A stretch of DNA of 52,559 nt from an uncultured Neomegalonema sp. (GTDB lineage: Bacteria > Pseudomonadota > Alphaproteobacteria > Rhodobacterales > Rhodobacteraceae), in assembly GCA_937957975.1 (NCBI GenBank), contig CALFFK010000003.1:1-52559 (forward strand). The letters run 5' to 3'. The position numbers and the translations under genes are program-made. Shown here piece by piece: positions 16,864 through 26,461 of this stretch (position 1 is the stretch's first letter; every line of letters begins with the position of its first letter). The notes under the pieces are model-generated. The model was not told the origin of the DNA. It made no database searches and saw only the letters and a list, made by a program, of their open reading frames with translations.

Positions 16864-18078
16864 ATGGAAATCCTGCCCATCCCTGACAAACGCGACCCTG
16901 GCCCCGGTCTGGCACGTCTGGTGGCGGCAGGGCCGCTGGTGCGGATGCGCGTGCCGGTGGTTGGAGAGATGACTTTTGCGACAACCCATGCGGCCTGTGA
17001 GGCAATTCTCAAGGGCGATGGGCTGTTCTCAACTGATATTGCGAACGGGCGCAACCGCCGGATCAAATGGTTCCTGCGCCTGATGCCGCGCAACGTGCGG
17101 GTGATGACGGGTAATATGCTCCAAAAAGATGGGGAGGAACATCGACGATTGCGCAAAATAGTCGATGCTGCATTCCGGCGAAACGCAGTTGAAGCATGGA
17201 TTCCCCGGATCGAAAGCATTGCAGCAGGCTTGTTGAAAGATTGGGCGACATCTGCAGATGGCGATTTTGTGCGGCATGTCGCACGCCCCCTGCCCCTTGC
17301 AGTAATTTGCGAGATACTTGGGTTAAAACATGAAGACCGCGCAGATTTCACAAAGTGGATGGCGGCAATGTCGGAGGCAGGAACAGTATCGGGTTTACCA
17401 CGGCTCTATATCTCCTTGACCCGGATCAATCGCTATCTGATGGCACAATTCAAAGAACGACGGAGAAAACCGGGGGACGATTTGATCTCGGCACTGGTTC
17501 ATGTGGCGAAGGATGGTGAGGTGCTGACCGATGATGAAGTGCTGGCAATGCTGGGCCTTTTGTTCATCGCCGGGCATGAGACGACGACACATCTCATCAG
17601 CAATTCGATCCTGACGCTTCTGGATCATCCGGCAGAGCGCGCAAGGCTTGATACGGATGCTGCATTGGAGGTAACGGCAACAGATGAATTACTGCGCCAT
17701 GTCAGTGCAGTCGAAATGACCAAGCCGCGCTATCTGCTGCGTGATATGGACTTTCTGGGAGTTCCGTTCAAACGCGGACAAGCCATCATGGCGCACCTGG
17801 CCGCCGCCAATCGTGATCCAGCTGTATTTGACTATCCCGACCGGCTCGATCTGGGGCGCAAACCCAACCGGCATTTAGCATTCGGCGGAGGCCCACATTT
17901 CTGCCTCGGTGCATGGCTGGCAAAGGCAGAATTGACCGCCGTTCTCCGGCTACTCTGGAAACAATGGCCGGATGTGAAGCTCGCGGTTCCCAAAGCCGAT
18001 CTGCAATGGACCGCACAAACGGGAATACGCGCTCTCCGTACCCTGCCATTGACCCCTTCCCCTCGCGCGGGCATTTAG
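16864..18078 (+). CDS. Cytochrome P450
   Basis: The 404-residue soluble bacterial P450 has the I-helix oxygen-activation motif FIAGHETTTH, the ExxR motif in TDELLRH and the heme loop FGGGPHFCLG with C347 as the axial thiolate. It would hydroxylate an unknown hydrophobic substrate, drawing electrons from a ferredoxin pair not encoded in this window. The gene lies between an alpha/beta hydrolase (14 bases upstream) and accA (45 bases downstream), all on the plus strand. That context hints at fatty acyl or lipid substrates but does not prove it. Confidence 0.93.
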   Translation: MEILPIPDKRDPGPGLARLVAAGPLVRMRVPVVGEMTFATTHAACEAILKGDGLFSTDIANGRNRRIKWFLRLMPRNVRVMTGNMLQKDGEEHRRLRKIVDAAFRRNAVEAWIPRIESIAAGLLKDWATSADGDFVRHVARPLPLAVICEILGLKHEDRADFTKWMAAMSEAGTVSGLPRLYISLTRINRYLMAQFKERRRKPGDDLISALVHVAKDGEVLTDDEVLAMLGLLFIAGHETTTHLISNSILTLLDHPAERARLDTDAALEVTATDELLRHVSAVEMTKPRYLLRDMDFLGVPFKRGQAIMAHLAAANRDPAVFDYPDRLDLGRKPNRHLAFGGGPHFCLGAWLAKAELTAVLRLLWKQWPDVKLAVPKADLQWTAQTGIRALRTLPLTPSPRAGI

Positions 18079-18123
18079 TGCGCACGCGAGCATCCCGCCT
18101 CTCAGAAAACCGGAACAAAGATC

Positions 18124-19083
18124 GTGCTGCAATATCTTGATTTCGAAAAAACCGTCGCCGAGCTGGAAGGCAAGGCCACGGAACTGCGCGCCCTCGCCGG
18201 GAAAGATTCCTCGATGGATATTGAGGCGGAAGTCGGCCAGCTTTCTGCAAAAGCAGAAAAGCATCTGGAAGAACTCTACCGAAAACTGACGCCATGGCAG
18301 AAATGTCAGGTGGCCCGGCATCCGAACCGACCTCACACTGCCGATTATATCGAAGCATTGATTGATGATTTCATGCCTCTCGCAGGAGATCGGGGATTCG
18401 CGGAAGACGCGGCAATCATTGGCGGGATGGGGCGACTGGATGACCGCCCCGTCATGGTTCTTGGCCATGAGAAAGGCGCAGATACCGCTGCACGCCTCAA
18501 GCGTAATTTCGGGATGTCGCGCCCCGAAGGCTACCGCAAGGCCGTGCGGCTGATGGACATGGCGGATCGCTTCGGGATTCCTGTTCTGACCTTTATCGAC
18601 ACCCCCGGCGCATACCCTGGCAAAGGCGCAGAAGAGCGCGGACAGGCCGAAGCCATTGCCCGCTCAACAGAAAAATGTCTCGAAATAGGAGTGCCGTTAG
18701 TTTCCACGGTAATTGGGGAAGGGGGGTCCGGTGGCGCCATTGCACTGGCGACAGCAAACCGGATCATCATGCTCGAACATTCGATCTATTCCGTAATTTC
18801 CCCGGAGGGATGTGCTTCTATCCTATGGAAATCACAAGATAAAGCGCAGGAAGCTGCAGCGGCTCTCCGATTAACGGCCCAGGACTTGCTTGCACTATCT
18901 GTCGTGGATGGGATCGTACCCGAACCAATGGGTGGTGCGCATCGTAATCCAGATACTACATTCGAGGAACTTCGCAAGAAACTGTCAGAAACACTTGAAA
19001 TTTTTGATGGAATGTCCCCTGATGCTATTAGGGCAGAACGGCGGGAAAAATTTCTCGCTATGGGACAAAAGGGACTCGACTGA
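18124..19083 (+). CDS. accA: Acetyl-CoA carboxylase carboxyltransferase subunit alpha
   Basis: The 319-residue protein is AccA, which with AccD transfers carboxyl from biotin to acetyl-CoA to make malonyl-CoA for fatty acid synthesis. It begins with the family signature [12 protein letters not shown], has [20 protein letters not shown] in the crotonase-like core, and [17 protein letters not shown] forming the oxyanion and CoA site. Translation starts at a GTG (18124). It appears to be the last gene of the hydrolase - P450 run. The length matches the family norm. Confidence 0.97.
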   Translation: MLQYLDFEKTVAELEGKATELRALAGKDSSMDIEAEVGQLSAKAEKHLEELYRKLTPWQKCQVARHPNRPHTADYIEALIDDFMPLAGDRGFAEDAAIIGGMGRLDDRPVMVLGHEKGADTAARLKRNFGMSRPEGYRKAVRLMDMADRFGIPVLTFIDTPGAYPGKGAEERGQAEAIARSTEKCLEIGVPLVSTVIGEGGSGGAIALATANRIIMLEHSIYSVISPEGCASILWKSQDKAQEAAAALRLTAQDLLALSVVDGIVPEPMGGAHRNPDTTFEELRKKLSETLEIFDGMSPDAIRAERREKFLAMGQKGLD

Positions 19084-19140
19084 CCTCATCGCGCCGCGAT
19101 GTCGCAGTAGAACAAGAACTGAGCCGTAGAGGAGGCTACC

Positions 19141-21078
19141 ATGCCGATGGCGAAACAGAACCTGAATACCGTTGCTCGCCTCGCTATGGGCACAGCAATA
19201 CTAACTGTCATTTCCGGCTGCGAGACGCGCATCGGGCGCAGTGTCAGCGATTTGGTCTCACCTCAGGCAGGGGCTGAAACTGCAACTCAAACTGCGATAG
19301 TCGCACCAACCGCGCCAGCAGCACCGGCTGTCTATATCCCGCAGCAGACCGTCGTGGCCCCGGAATACGTAGCGCCGGGCATTCCTACCTTTACCGAAAA
19401 CTCCCAGGCAGAGAATCTACAGAATTTTGAGGCGGTTTATGGCCCACCAGTGGTTGATGCGGCTTCGGGATCGCTCGCAACAAACGACATTTATACCGTC
19501 CCTTCCTACAATGACGGTGCCGTAATTTCGGAACCAATTGCTCCGCCTGTGGCAGTTGCTGCCCCTGATGTTGCGAGCTACACGCAAAGTATTTCGACAG
19601 CACCGACACTAACATTCCCCGAACCAAGCTATGGCGTAGCATCAGTCGCGGCAGACAACCTGGTCTATGGTGAGAGCATTACAACTGAATCTTACGAAAC
19701 GGTGTCGCTGCCCACTTCAGCAACTTTCGCAGATCCGCTTGAGAGCACAACGATTGCAACAACTCCGCTGGCTTCAACGACAGTATTTGTTGAGGAGCAG
19801 GCTGCTACAACGCCTACCTTTGGTGAAAGTTACACTTATGAAAGCGCGCTGATACCGGAAGTCGAAACGGCAGCTCCGGCTTTGGAATTCGAGAGTGCGA
19901 CGTTGTCGCCACCAATCGCTGAGCCGATCACGACACTGGAACCTGTATCTGTATCGTTGCCAGAGCAGGTATTGCTACCTGCCTCCGCGCCAACGGCTGA
20001 ACCGATTGCACTATCGGCAACGCCAACCGCCCCCTTGCAAGCCGCCCCACCACCTGTGGCTGGTGGTTTTGAGATCATCAGTAACAACGAGGCAGAGGCG
20101 GTATTCAACAACGAAGCGGCATTCAACAGTGACGCTGTGTCAACACCACTCGAACCTTCTGTTTTCGACACACCTGAACCTGCCGAGCCTGCCGGCCTTG
20201 GCGGTCAGTTCCGGGTTCTGCCGCCACCAATGCCAGTCCAGGAAACAATAGCCCCCCTTCGCAGCGAAGCCCCATCGGTGGGAATAACCGAGATCGAAAT
20301 TGCGGCTCTGCCAACCTTTCAGATTGAGTCCCAACCTATCGCGCAGCTTGTCACAACACCGCCTCCGCGCCCGAAGGTATCGGTTGTAACGACAACCCTT
20401 GCCGCAGTGGAGTTCAGCCCCCGGACCGCGCCGACACCGCGCCGCCGTCCCACCGTCGCTGACCGTAGCTATGCAACGTTGACGGCACCTTTGCCGCAAC
20501 CACGCCCAAGTTACAAAAAACCAGTCGCGATGGCCACATCGACGGGTAAATACGTCTCCATTGGAGCGTTGCCTGCGCAACCGGATAATGCCACATCAAA
20601 ACCAGCGGATGACATAATGTCGCCCGCCGATACGACAAATGACAAGGTAATGCCCGATACTGCATCAAACTTCGATGTTGCAAGCATTCGTCCCCGCGAC
20701 GCCGAAGTTGCGCCTCTCAAACGGCCTGTAAATTCGACTGTGACTTCCGAACTTTCGGGTACATCCTGGCGGTTAGTCGAAATTGATGCCAAGCCGGTTT
20801 CGGTGAATGCAGAGTTGCATTTCGACGGATCGAGCGGTTTCGCTGGTGGTCAAGGCCCATGCAACAGCTATGGCGGCGAATTCATCAATATTGGCAAAGG
20901 CCGTTTTTCGATGGCGGATATATTCTCCACCGAGATTGCCTGTTCCAGCCTCGACGTCGAGAAACGCTATATCGACGCACTGGAAACGGCGAATATGTAC
21001 AAGATCGCGCCGGGCTTCTCTGCTCTGACCCTGATCGATGCGAGCGGAATTGAAGTCGCACGTTTCCGCGCATTCTGA
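19141..21078 (+). CDS. Large lipoprotein with long disordered region and C-terminal META (HslJ-like) domain
   Basis: The 645-residue protein starts with a signal peptide and lipobox ending VISGC, so it should be lipid-anchored in the envelope. Residues about 40-500 are low-complexity and rich in Ala, Pro, Thr, Ser and Glu, with scattered Pro-Arg stretches and no fold that I recognise. About the last 110 residues form a META domain: LSGTSWRLVEIDAKPV, GPCNSYGGEF and STEIACSSLDVEKRYIDAL. META domains (HslJ) are linked to outer-membrane stress or antibiotic tolerance. AGGAGG lies seven bases before the ATG. The long linker suggests it spans the periplasm with the META domain distal, an inference. 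Confidence 0.8.
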   Translation: MPMAKQNLNTVARLAMGTAILTVISGCETRIGRSVSDLVSPQAGAETATQTAIVAPTAPAAPAVYIPQQTVVAPEYVAPGIPTFTENSQAENLQNFEAVYGPPVVDAASGSLATNDIYTVPSYNDGAVISEPIAPPVAVAAPDVASYTQSISTAPTLTFPEPSYGVASVAADNLVYGESITTESYETVSLPTSATFADPLESTTIATTPLASTTVFVEEQAATTPTFGESYTYESALIPEVETAAPALEFESATLSPPIAEPITTLEPVSVSLPEQVLLPASAPTAEPIALSATPTAPLQAAPPPVAGGFEIISNNEAEAVFNNEAAFNSDAVSTPLEPSVFDTPEPAEPAGLGGQFRVLPPPMPVQETIAPLRSEAPSVGITEIEIAALPTFQIESQPIAQLVTTPPPRPKVSVVTTTLAAVEFSPRTAPTPRRRPTVADRSYATLTAPLPQPRPSYKKPVAMATSTGKYVSIGALPAQPDNATSKPADDIMSPADTTNDKVMPDTASNFDVASIRPRDAEVAPLKRPVNSTVTSELSGTSWRLVEIDAKPVSVNAELHFDGSSGFAGGQGPCNSYGGEFINIGKGRFSMADIFSTEIACSSLDVEKRYIDALETANMYKIAPGFSALTLIDASGIEVARFRAF

Positions 21079-21090
21079 TAAGAAACCAAA

Positions 21091-21134
21091 CAATGAGCGG
21101 CGGCATGACTTAATCAGCTATCCGCCGCTCATTG
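21091..21134 (-). terminator. Hairpin terminator of the FAN1-exonuclease gene
   Basis: A 13-bp perfect inverted repeat (21091-21103 and 21122-21134) with an 18-base loop lies at the convergent ends of the META lipoprotein and FAN1 genes. Read on the minus strand, the stem is followed by TTTGGTTTCTTATC, a T-rich run expected of an intrinsic terminator. The first arm lies inside the last codons of the FAN1 gene and the loop carries its stop. It may also end plus-strand transcripts, although no T tract follows on that side. Confidence 0.55.
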
Positions 21135-23281
21135 ATCTTCAGCAGCAATCCCGCCGCCGCTTCTGCATCACACAATGCACGATGGTGACTTTCGAGCGGA
21201 ACGCCAAAATGATGGCAGAGATTTTTCAGGCTGTATGATGGCAACCCCTTGAATAGCTTGCGCATTGATTGACAGGTGCACAGCGTTGGGTGGCGGAAAC
21301 GCTTTTTTAATCGTGCGAATTCTGCTGATAAAAAGCCATAATCAAACCGAACATTATGAGCGACGAAAATCGCGTCGCCCATAAATTCCGCGAAATCATC
21401 CGCAATCCCTGCGAAAACCGGAGCGTCCGCGACCATCTCATTTGTGATGCCCGTGAGGCGGGTAATGGTGGCAGGGATGGACCGTTCGGGATTAACGAGC
21501 GATTGCCAACGATCCACGACCTCACCACCACGCATCTTCACCGCGCCAATTTCAGTGACACGATGCAAGGGAGCACGGCCTCCAGTAGTTTCGATGTCCA
21601 CAACAACATAAGTTTGGTCAGGGTCAACGATCCACGCGATGCGGTTGATTTCGACATCAAAACCAACGTCTCGCAGGAGTTCAAGCTGCACAAGCTGGTT
21701 TCGACGAATCTGGTCATTCCCTGTCTTGATTTCGATGAGGCGTAGTGCGTCTTCGCGATAAAGGAACAAATCAGGAAAGCCATCTTTACGATTTCGATAA
21801 TCTGACGCCATCATACGCAAAATAGTGGCGAGCGCGCCTTTTGGTGCGTTGTAGAGCAGCGGGCGCAACCGCTCGATCATATCAGGATACCAGCGGAACA
21901 GAGGCGTGAGCGTACCGTACCGTTCCGTTATTGTGGCGAGTAGAGCGACCATGGCGGCATCGGGCCGATCAAGGATCGCAAGCCGTGTTTCAATCGCCTC
22001 ACGGTGACTGGCGTAGAATGTGCCATCACGCAAAGCGCCGGGCAGTCGCTCAAAAGCATTGTGTAAACGGGCGCTACCCTCGTCATAGATCACATTCCAG
22101 AGCAGCAAGCCAAAGAGGGAACGCCATGGCGTGTTCTCAGCGTGATAAGCCGACCAACCATTACGCTCAAAATATGCCACTGCGCCCTTCTCTGGCGTGC
22201 CACGTTGGGATTCATCAATACCAATAGTGGGCGCTTTACGCAGCATATCGGTGATAAGACTCGTGCGTTTGCCACCGAATTTTCGGGCAAGGAAATCCTG
22301 CGCGAATAGGGCTTCCCCGTCGCTGCCGGGGGATGCGATCATGGCTTCAAGCCGTTCACGTGCCGTGCTCTTTTCGCCCGCCGCCCATGTCAGACGCACC
22401 TCGCGCTCGCCACATTCAGGGGATGCACCCAAAGCATAAAGGGTGCGTGCGCCATTGGTATCGCCTGACTTTTCCAAATGACGACCCAATGCATGTAGCA
22501 GCGTATCACGTATTGGAGCGGCAGTTTCGCAGGGCTTGGGCCAGTAAGGGGCTGCACGAACCATCATGTCGATGTCCTCCGGTTCGCAGCGGTCGAGCCA
22601 TGCGATTTGTTCGGCATAGTGGAAGGTTTCTTCAGCCTCCTCCCGCGCTGTGAAACGCGCCTCAAAATCCGAACGGAAGTTATTTGTATGAACAAGGCCG
22701 AGATCACGCATGGCGAAACTGGTCAGCCCATCAGTCATGCGCCCGAAATAGAGATAAAGCAGATAGCGGAGCGGGCGTTTGCGTCGCTGTGCCACAAACC
22801 CGACTTTGTCTGGGCCGCCAAAGCATTGCCCAAAGGTCAAACGTTCGCGGGCTGCGGTAACGACATTCGATTTCGTCCAGCTTTTGCGAACCCCTTCATT
22901 GGAGTGATTTTTAGCAAGCAGGTCGAGCACTTCGTCTTTTGAGAGCATGGCCAGCGCGGCGCCAAAATCCTTTTCTTGCGGAGGGGAAACAAAGCCCGAT
23001 AGGGCGAGATCGGCCAACCGCAAATCCACATTGTCCACATCGGCATATTGGAAATGACTGCGGCGAAAGACTGTACCCTTTCGGTTTGCAATCCGCACGA
23101 ACAGGGATTGGGCGTTGGTGTCGAGCGTACGGAAATCGGCAATCCATGCCCGCCCGGTATCGTTGAGAATATCACCATAAAGCCGTTCCACGAAATCCAG
23201 CATCTCGCGAAAATGCGCGAGATGATACCCGGCAGGCAGGTCTTTGGGGCGCTTGGGCTCAAGGCTTTGGGTATCATGCAT
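21110..23281 (-). CDS. FAN1-type VRR-NUC nuclease fused to a DnaQ-like 3'-5' exonuclease
   Basis: This 723-residue protein joins two nucleases. Residues about 20-110 match the FAN1 N-terminal region ([15 protein letters not shown]). Residues about 380-545 match the FAN1 core: [30 protein letters not shown], then the VRR-NUC PD-(D/E)xK site with D504 in GFPDLFL and E517/K519 in LIEIKTGND. The C-terminal part, from about residue 556, is a DEDDh exonuclease: D562/E564 in [17 protein letters not shown], and [13 protein letters not shown]1 cuts branched DNA near flaps and unhooks interstrand crosslinks; the extra domain could trim 3' ends. The start at 23281 is chosen because an upstream extension to 23359 has no similarity; its ribosome site is weak. 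No other repair gene is adjacent except xseB, 1.1 kb away. Confidence 0.88.
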   Translation of the reverse strand: MHDTQSLEPKRPKDLPAGYHLAHFREMLDFVERLYGDILNDTGRAWIADFRTLDTNAQSLFVRIANRKGTVFRRSHFQYADVDNVDLRLADLALSGFVSPPQEKDFGAALAMLSKDEVLDLLAKNHSNEGVRKSWTKSNVVTAARERLTFGQCFGGPDKVGFVAQRRKRPLRYLLYLYFGRMTDGLTSFAMRDLGLVHTNNFRSDFEARFTAREEAEETFHYAEQIAWLDRCEPEDIDMMVRAAPYWPKPCETAAPIRDTLLHALGRHLEKSGDTNGARTLYALGASPECGEREVRLTWAAGEKSTARERLEAMIASPGSDGEALFAQDFLARKFGGKRTSLITDMLRKAPTIGIDESQRGTPEKGAVAYFERNGWSAYHAENTPWRSLFGLLLWNVIYDEGSARLHNAFERLPGALRDGTFYASHREAIETRLAILDRPDAAMVALLATITERYGTLTPLFRWYPDMIERLRPLLYNAPKGALATILRMMASDYRNRKDGFPDLFLYREDALRLIEIKTGNDQIRRNQLVQLELLRDVGFDVEINRIAWIVDPDQTYVVVDIETTGGRAPLHRVTEIGAVKMRGGEVVDRWQSLVNPERSIPATITRLTGITNEMVADAPVFAGIADDFAEFMGDAIFVAHNVRFDYGFLSAEFARLKKRFRHPTLCTCQSMRKLFKGLPSYSLKNLCHHFGVPLESHHRALCDAEAAAGLLLKINERRIAD

Positions 23282-23441
23282 AGAGGCATCATATAGTGAA
23301 CGAATATTGAACCTATACGACGTTCTGCTTGTTAAAGACAATCCCCGGCATTGTAGCATGACAACACGAATGTGGGGACAGATGAGGAAATTCAGGCAAG
23401 AATCCCTTGCCCCATCGTTCTTTGGGCGACATTCTCCGCCT

Positions 23442-24377
23442 ATGACAACACTTCTGTATCAACACTCCGCCTTTATCAATCATGTCGTACCGGAGGGGCA
23501 TCCTGAGCGGCCCGACCGGATGCGGGCCACGCGCAAGGCTCTGGACGATGCGGCCTTCGACGCACTTGAACGGCGGGAACATCCACTGGCCGATGCGAGT
23601 GTATGCGAATTGGCGCACCCAAAGGGATATATCGAAAAGATTCTTGGAAACGCGCCCACAGCGGGACTGAAAAATCTCGACCCGGATACGTGGATGTCGC
23701 CGGGGTCGCTTGAGGCTGCCCTGCGTGCGGTGGGGGGATCGAACGCCGCTGTGGACGCTGTGATGAGCGGCGAAGCGGTCAATGCGTTCTGCGATCACCG
23801 CCCTCCCGGCCACCATGCCGAGAAGACGCGGGCCATGGGGTTCTGCCTGTTCTCTACCGCCGCCATCGCCGCGCGCCATGCCATCGATGTGCATGGGCTG
23901 GAGCGGGTTGCGGTCGTGGATTTTGATGTGCATCACGGGAACGGAACGCAGGATGTGGTGGAGGACGACGCCACGATTTTCTATGCCTCCTCTCACGAGG
24001 GCGGTATTTTCCCCGGCACGGGCCATGCGCATGAGACAGGGGTGGGCAATATCGTCAATACGCCACTGGATCACGGGGCGGGAAGTATTCCCTTTCGCGC
24101 CGCTTATGAGCGTATAATTCTGCCTGCCCTTGATGCATTTGCCCCGCAACTGCTGATCGTTTCAGCCGGGTTTGATGCGCATAAGGCCGATCCGCTCGCC
24201 TCGCTACAATTGGAAACAGAAGATTTCGCGTGGATCACGGAACGGCTGTGTGAAGCCGCCGCGACCCATTGCGACCGCAAACTTGTTTCGTTGCTGGAAG
24301 GCGGGTACGACCTTGCTGCATTGGGCGCGTCCACCGCTACCCATGTCTCGACCCTGATGACTGCCGCAAAGGGCTGA
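23442..24377 (+). CDS. Histone deacetylase / acetylpolyamine amidohydrolase family protein
   Basis: The 311-residue arginase-fold metallohydrolase has catalytic His-His in PPGHHAE, zinc ligands in [11 protein letters not shown] and [11 protein letters not shown], and the C-terminal LLEGGYD turn with its Gly-Gly-Tyr. Bacterial members deacetylate polyamines, acetylated small amines or proteins. ATG 23442 is chosen because the domain begins at once ([12 protein letters not shown]); an earlier frame from 23244 overlaps the divergent FAN1 gene. It ends four bases before xseB, so it heads an HDAC - xseB - ispA operon. Confidence 0.9.
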   Translation: MTTLLYQHSAFINHVVPEGHPERPDRMRATRKALDDAAFDALERREHPLADASVCELAHPKGYIEKILGNAPTAGLKNLDPDTWMSPGSLEAALRAVGGSNAAVDAVMSGEAVNAFCDHRPPGHHAEKTRAMGFCLFSTAAIAARHAIDVHGLERVAVVDFDVHHGNGTQDVVEDDATIFYASSHEGGIFPGTGHAHETGVGNIVNTPLDHGAGSIPFRAAYERIILPALDAFAPQLLIVSAGFDAHKADPLASLQLETEDFAWITERLCEAAATHCDRKLVSLLEGGYDLAALGASTATHVSTLMTAAKG

Positions 24378-24381
24378 ATGG

Positions 24382-24636
24382 ATGGCTGAAGCGAAGACCC
24401 CTGCTGACATCGCCAAGATGAGCTTTGAAGAGGCGATGAAAGAACTGGAAGCGATTATCGACAAGCTGGATGGCGGCGATGTACCGCTGGAAGAATCCAT
24501 CACGATCTACGAACGCGGGGCGGCATTACAGCGGCATTGCGAAGACAAGCTGCGCCAGGCCGAAATGCGGGTGCAGAAGATTGTTGCACGCGCAGACGGC
24601 TCCGCCGAACGCACCGAGCCAGCATCTTTCGAATGA
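24382..24636 (+). CDS. xseB: Exodeoxyribonuclease VII small subunit
   Basis: The 84-residue protein is XseB, the small helical subunit that, with XseA, forms exonuclease VII, degrading single-stranded DNA from either end into short oligonucleotides. MSFEEAMKELEAIIDKLDGG and the heptad-like LEESITIYERGAAL are family signatures. It overlaps ispA by four bases (ATGA), the arrangement seen in many proteobacteria, where xseB, ispA and dxs travel together. Confidence 0.95.
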   Translation: MAEAKTPADIAKMSFEEAMKELEAIIDKLDGGDVPLEESITIYERGAALQRHCEDKLRQAEMRVQKIVARADGSAERTEPASFE

Positions 24637-25538
24637 GCGATTTCAAGGCGCGCCTGAAGGCGAATACCGATGATATTGCCGAAACTTTGACATCGCTTTT
24701 ACCCCGTGCGGAAGTGGACGGGGTGCGCTGTGCCGAAGCAAGGCTCCTGGATGCGATGCATTATGCTGTGGAGGGAGGCAAGCGTCTGCGGGCGTTCCTT
24801 GCGGTCGAGACGGCGCAGATATTCGGGACGGACCGGGGCCATGCCCTGCGCGTAGGGGCCGCTATCGAGTGTATCCATGCCTATTCGCTGGTGCATGACG
24901 ATCTGCCCGCCATGGATGATGATGATCTGCGGCGGGGTAGACCAACCACGCACAAGGCGTTTGATGAAGCGACAGCAATCCTTGCGGCGGATGCTTTGCA
25001 GGCGATGGCTTTCACGATACTTGCCAGTGATGCGACCCACGAAAACCCGTTCATACGGTGCGAGCTTGTGGCCTGTCTTGCACGGGCAGCCGGGGCACGG
25101 GGGATGGTCGGCGGTCAAATGATTGATATTGAGGCGGAAAGGGCGAGTGAGCCATTATCACTGGCGGAAACCTCACGCTTGCAACGCATGAAGACTGGAG
25201 CCTTGATCGAGGTATCCTGCACGATGGGCGCGATTCTCGGTCAAACCTCGGCCACAAACCGGCGTGCCGTGGAATATTATGCCCGCGATCTGGGGCTGGC
25301 CTTTCAGATTTGTGATGATCTGCTGGATGCGACCGGAGATGAAGCCTCGCTTGGCAAGGCGGTGGCCAAGGATGCGGCAGCCGGAAAGGCCACTTTCGTC
25401 GATCTATTGGGTATCGATGGCGCGAAGGATCGTGCGGCCCTGCTGACCGAGCAAGCGAAAGCGCATCTCGCGCCGCTCGGCGGACGGGCCGAAACCCTGC
25501 GCACATTGGCAGATCATGCGTTGACGCGGCAAAATTGA
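24633..25538 (+). CDS. ispA: Farnesyl diphosphate synthase (polyprenyl synthetase)
   Basis: The 301-residue protein is a short-type trans-prenyltransferase joining dimethylallyl/geranyl diphosphate with isopentenyl diphosphate. The first aspartate-rich motif is DDLPAMDDDDLRRG, with two residues inserted between the aspartates as in bacterial type II FPP synthases. The second is ICDDLLDATGD. GGKRLRAFL binds isopentenyl diphosphate. It feeds quinone, undecaprenyl and possibly carotenoid or hopanoid synthesis. The ATG overlaps the xseB stop. dxs follows 0.9 kb later, interrupted by an opposing GST gene. Confidence 0.95.
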   Translation: MSDFKARLKANTDDIAETLTSLLPRAEVDGVRCAEARLLDAMHYAVEGGKRLRAFLAVETAQIFGTDRGHALRVGAAIECIHAYSLVHDDLPAMDDDDLRRGRPTTHKAFDEATAILAADALQAMAFTILASDATHENPFIRCELVACLARAAGARGMVGGQMIDIEAERASEPLSLAETSRLQRMKTGALIEVSCTMGAILGQTSATNRRAVEYYARDLGLAFQICDDLLDATGDEASLGKAVAKDAAAGKATFVDLLGIDGAKDRAALLTEQAKAHLAPLGGRAETLRTLADHALTRQN

Positions 25539-25612
25539 TGGGGTTGATACGCGGAGAATAATGGCCCTCGCCCATATCGCATGGCATTTTCGAACTTGAT
25601 AGACCAGACCAC

Positions 25613-26251
25613 TCAGTATTGCGGATTCGCGATCCATGGTTCGTAGACCAGTTGGATGCTTGGTCGCAGAACAACCTTGTCAGCGATACGTTTGACGTTG
25701 GGGAATTCGGTGAGGGCCGGATGTCCCTTTTCGTGCCGCAGCCATGTGGTCAGCATGAACAGATATATATCAGCGGCGCTGAACCGATCACCGAGAATCC
25801 ATGCAGTGTCACCGATTTGGTCGTCGATGACCTGCCATGTTTCACATAATCGACGGTTTCCACGCCGCAGCGCACCTGGCTCATCGGCGGCAATGTCAGC
25901 GAAGCGATCCGGGTAATAGGTAAGCTGAAAGGCATTTTGCACGGAATTTGAGAAATAAACGAGTGTTTGCAGATACAGCGCCCGCGCAGGGTCATTGGGG
26001 GCGGGTGCCAGCTTCGATTCAGGATGGCGATCACACAAAAACATTGTGATGGCAGCACATTCGTACATCGCGCCATCATCCCAGACGAGCACCGGCACCC
26101 ACCCATTGGGATTGATCTTCAATTGCTCTGGCGGGCGTGGTTCATCCATGGCGACCGTCGTGTCGATCAATTCATAGGGAGCGCCAATTTCCTCCAGCAT
26201 CACCCGAACACCCATCGACGCAGTTTTCAGCGCATAGAACAGCTTGTACAT
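25613..26251 (-). CDS. Glutathione S-transferase family protein
   Basis: This 212-residue protein has an N-terminal thioredoxin-like domain (LFYALKTASMGVRVMLEE, then NPNGWVPVLVWDDG and YECAAITMFL for glutathione binding) and an all-helical C-terminal domain with GDRFSAADIYLFML. It would conjugate or reduce electrophiles with glutathione in the cytoplasm. It is read against ispA and dxs and splits that otherwise common gene pair. A promoter of its own must lie in 26252-26461, where no other gene is seen. Substrate class unknown. Confidence 0.9.
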   Translation of the reverse strand: MYKLFYALKTASMGVRVMLEEIGAPYELIDTTVAMDEPRPPEQLKINPNGWVPVLVWDDGAMYECAAITMFLCDRHPESKLAPAPNDPARALYLQTLVYFSNSVQNAFQLTYYPDRFADIAADEPGALRRGNRRLCETWQVIDDQIGDTAWILGDRFSAADIYLFMLTTWLRHEKGHPALTEFPNVKRIADKVVLRPSIQLVYEPWIANPQY

Positions 26252-26461
26252 CGAAATAGACTCCCAATATGGTCGTTATGACGACAATTCGGGATTGAGC
26301 GAAAAAAGTCATCACCGAAGCGATGGGTTTACTGTGCAACATGGTGACGGCTGGGGACATTTCGCCATTGCACCCCGCATTGGCATCGTCCTCCGTTCAC
26401 GCTAGGATCAATTGCGCGGAAAACAAACCTGCGTATTCCACGCCGATGGAGGCTGAACACC

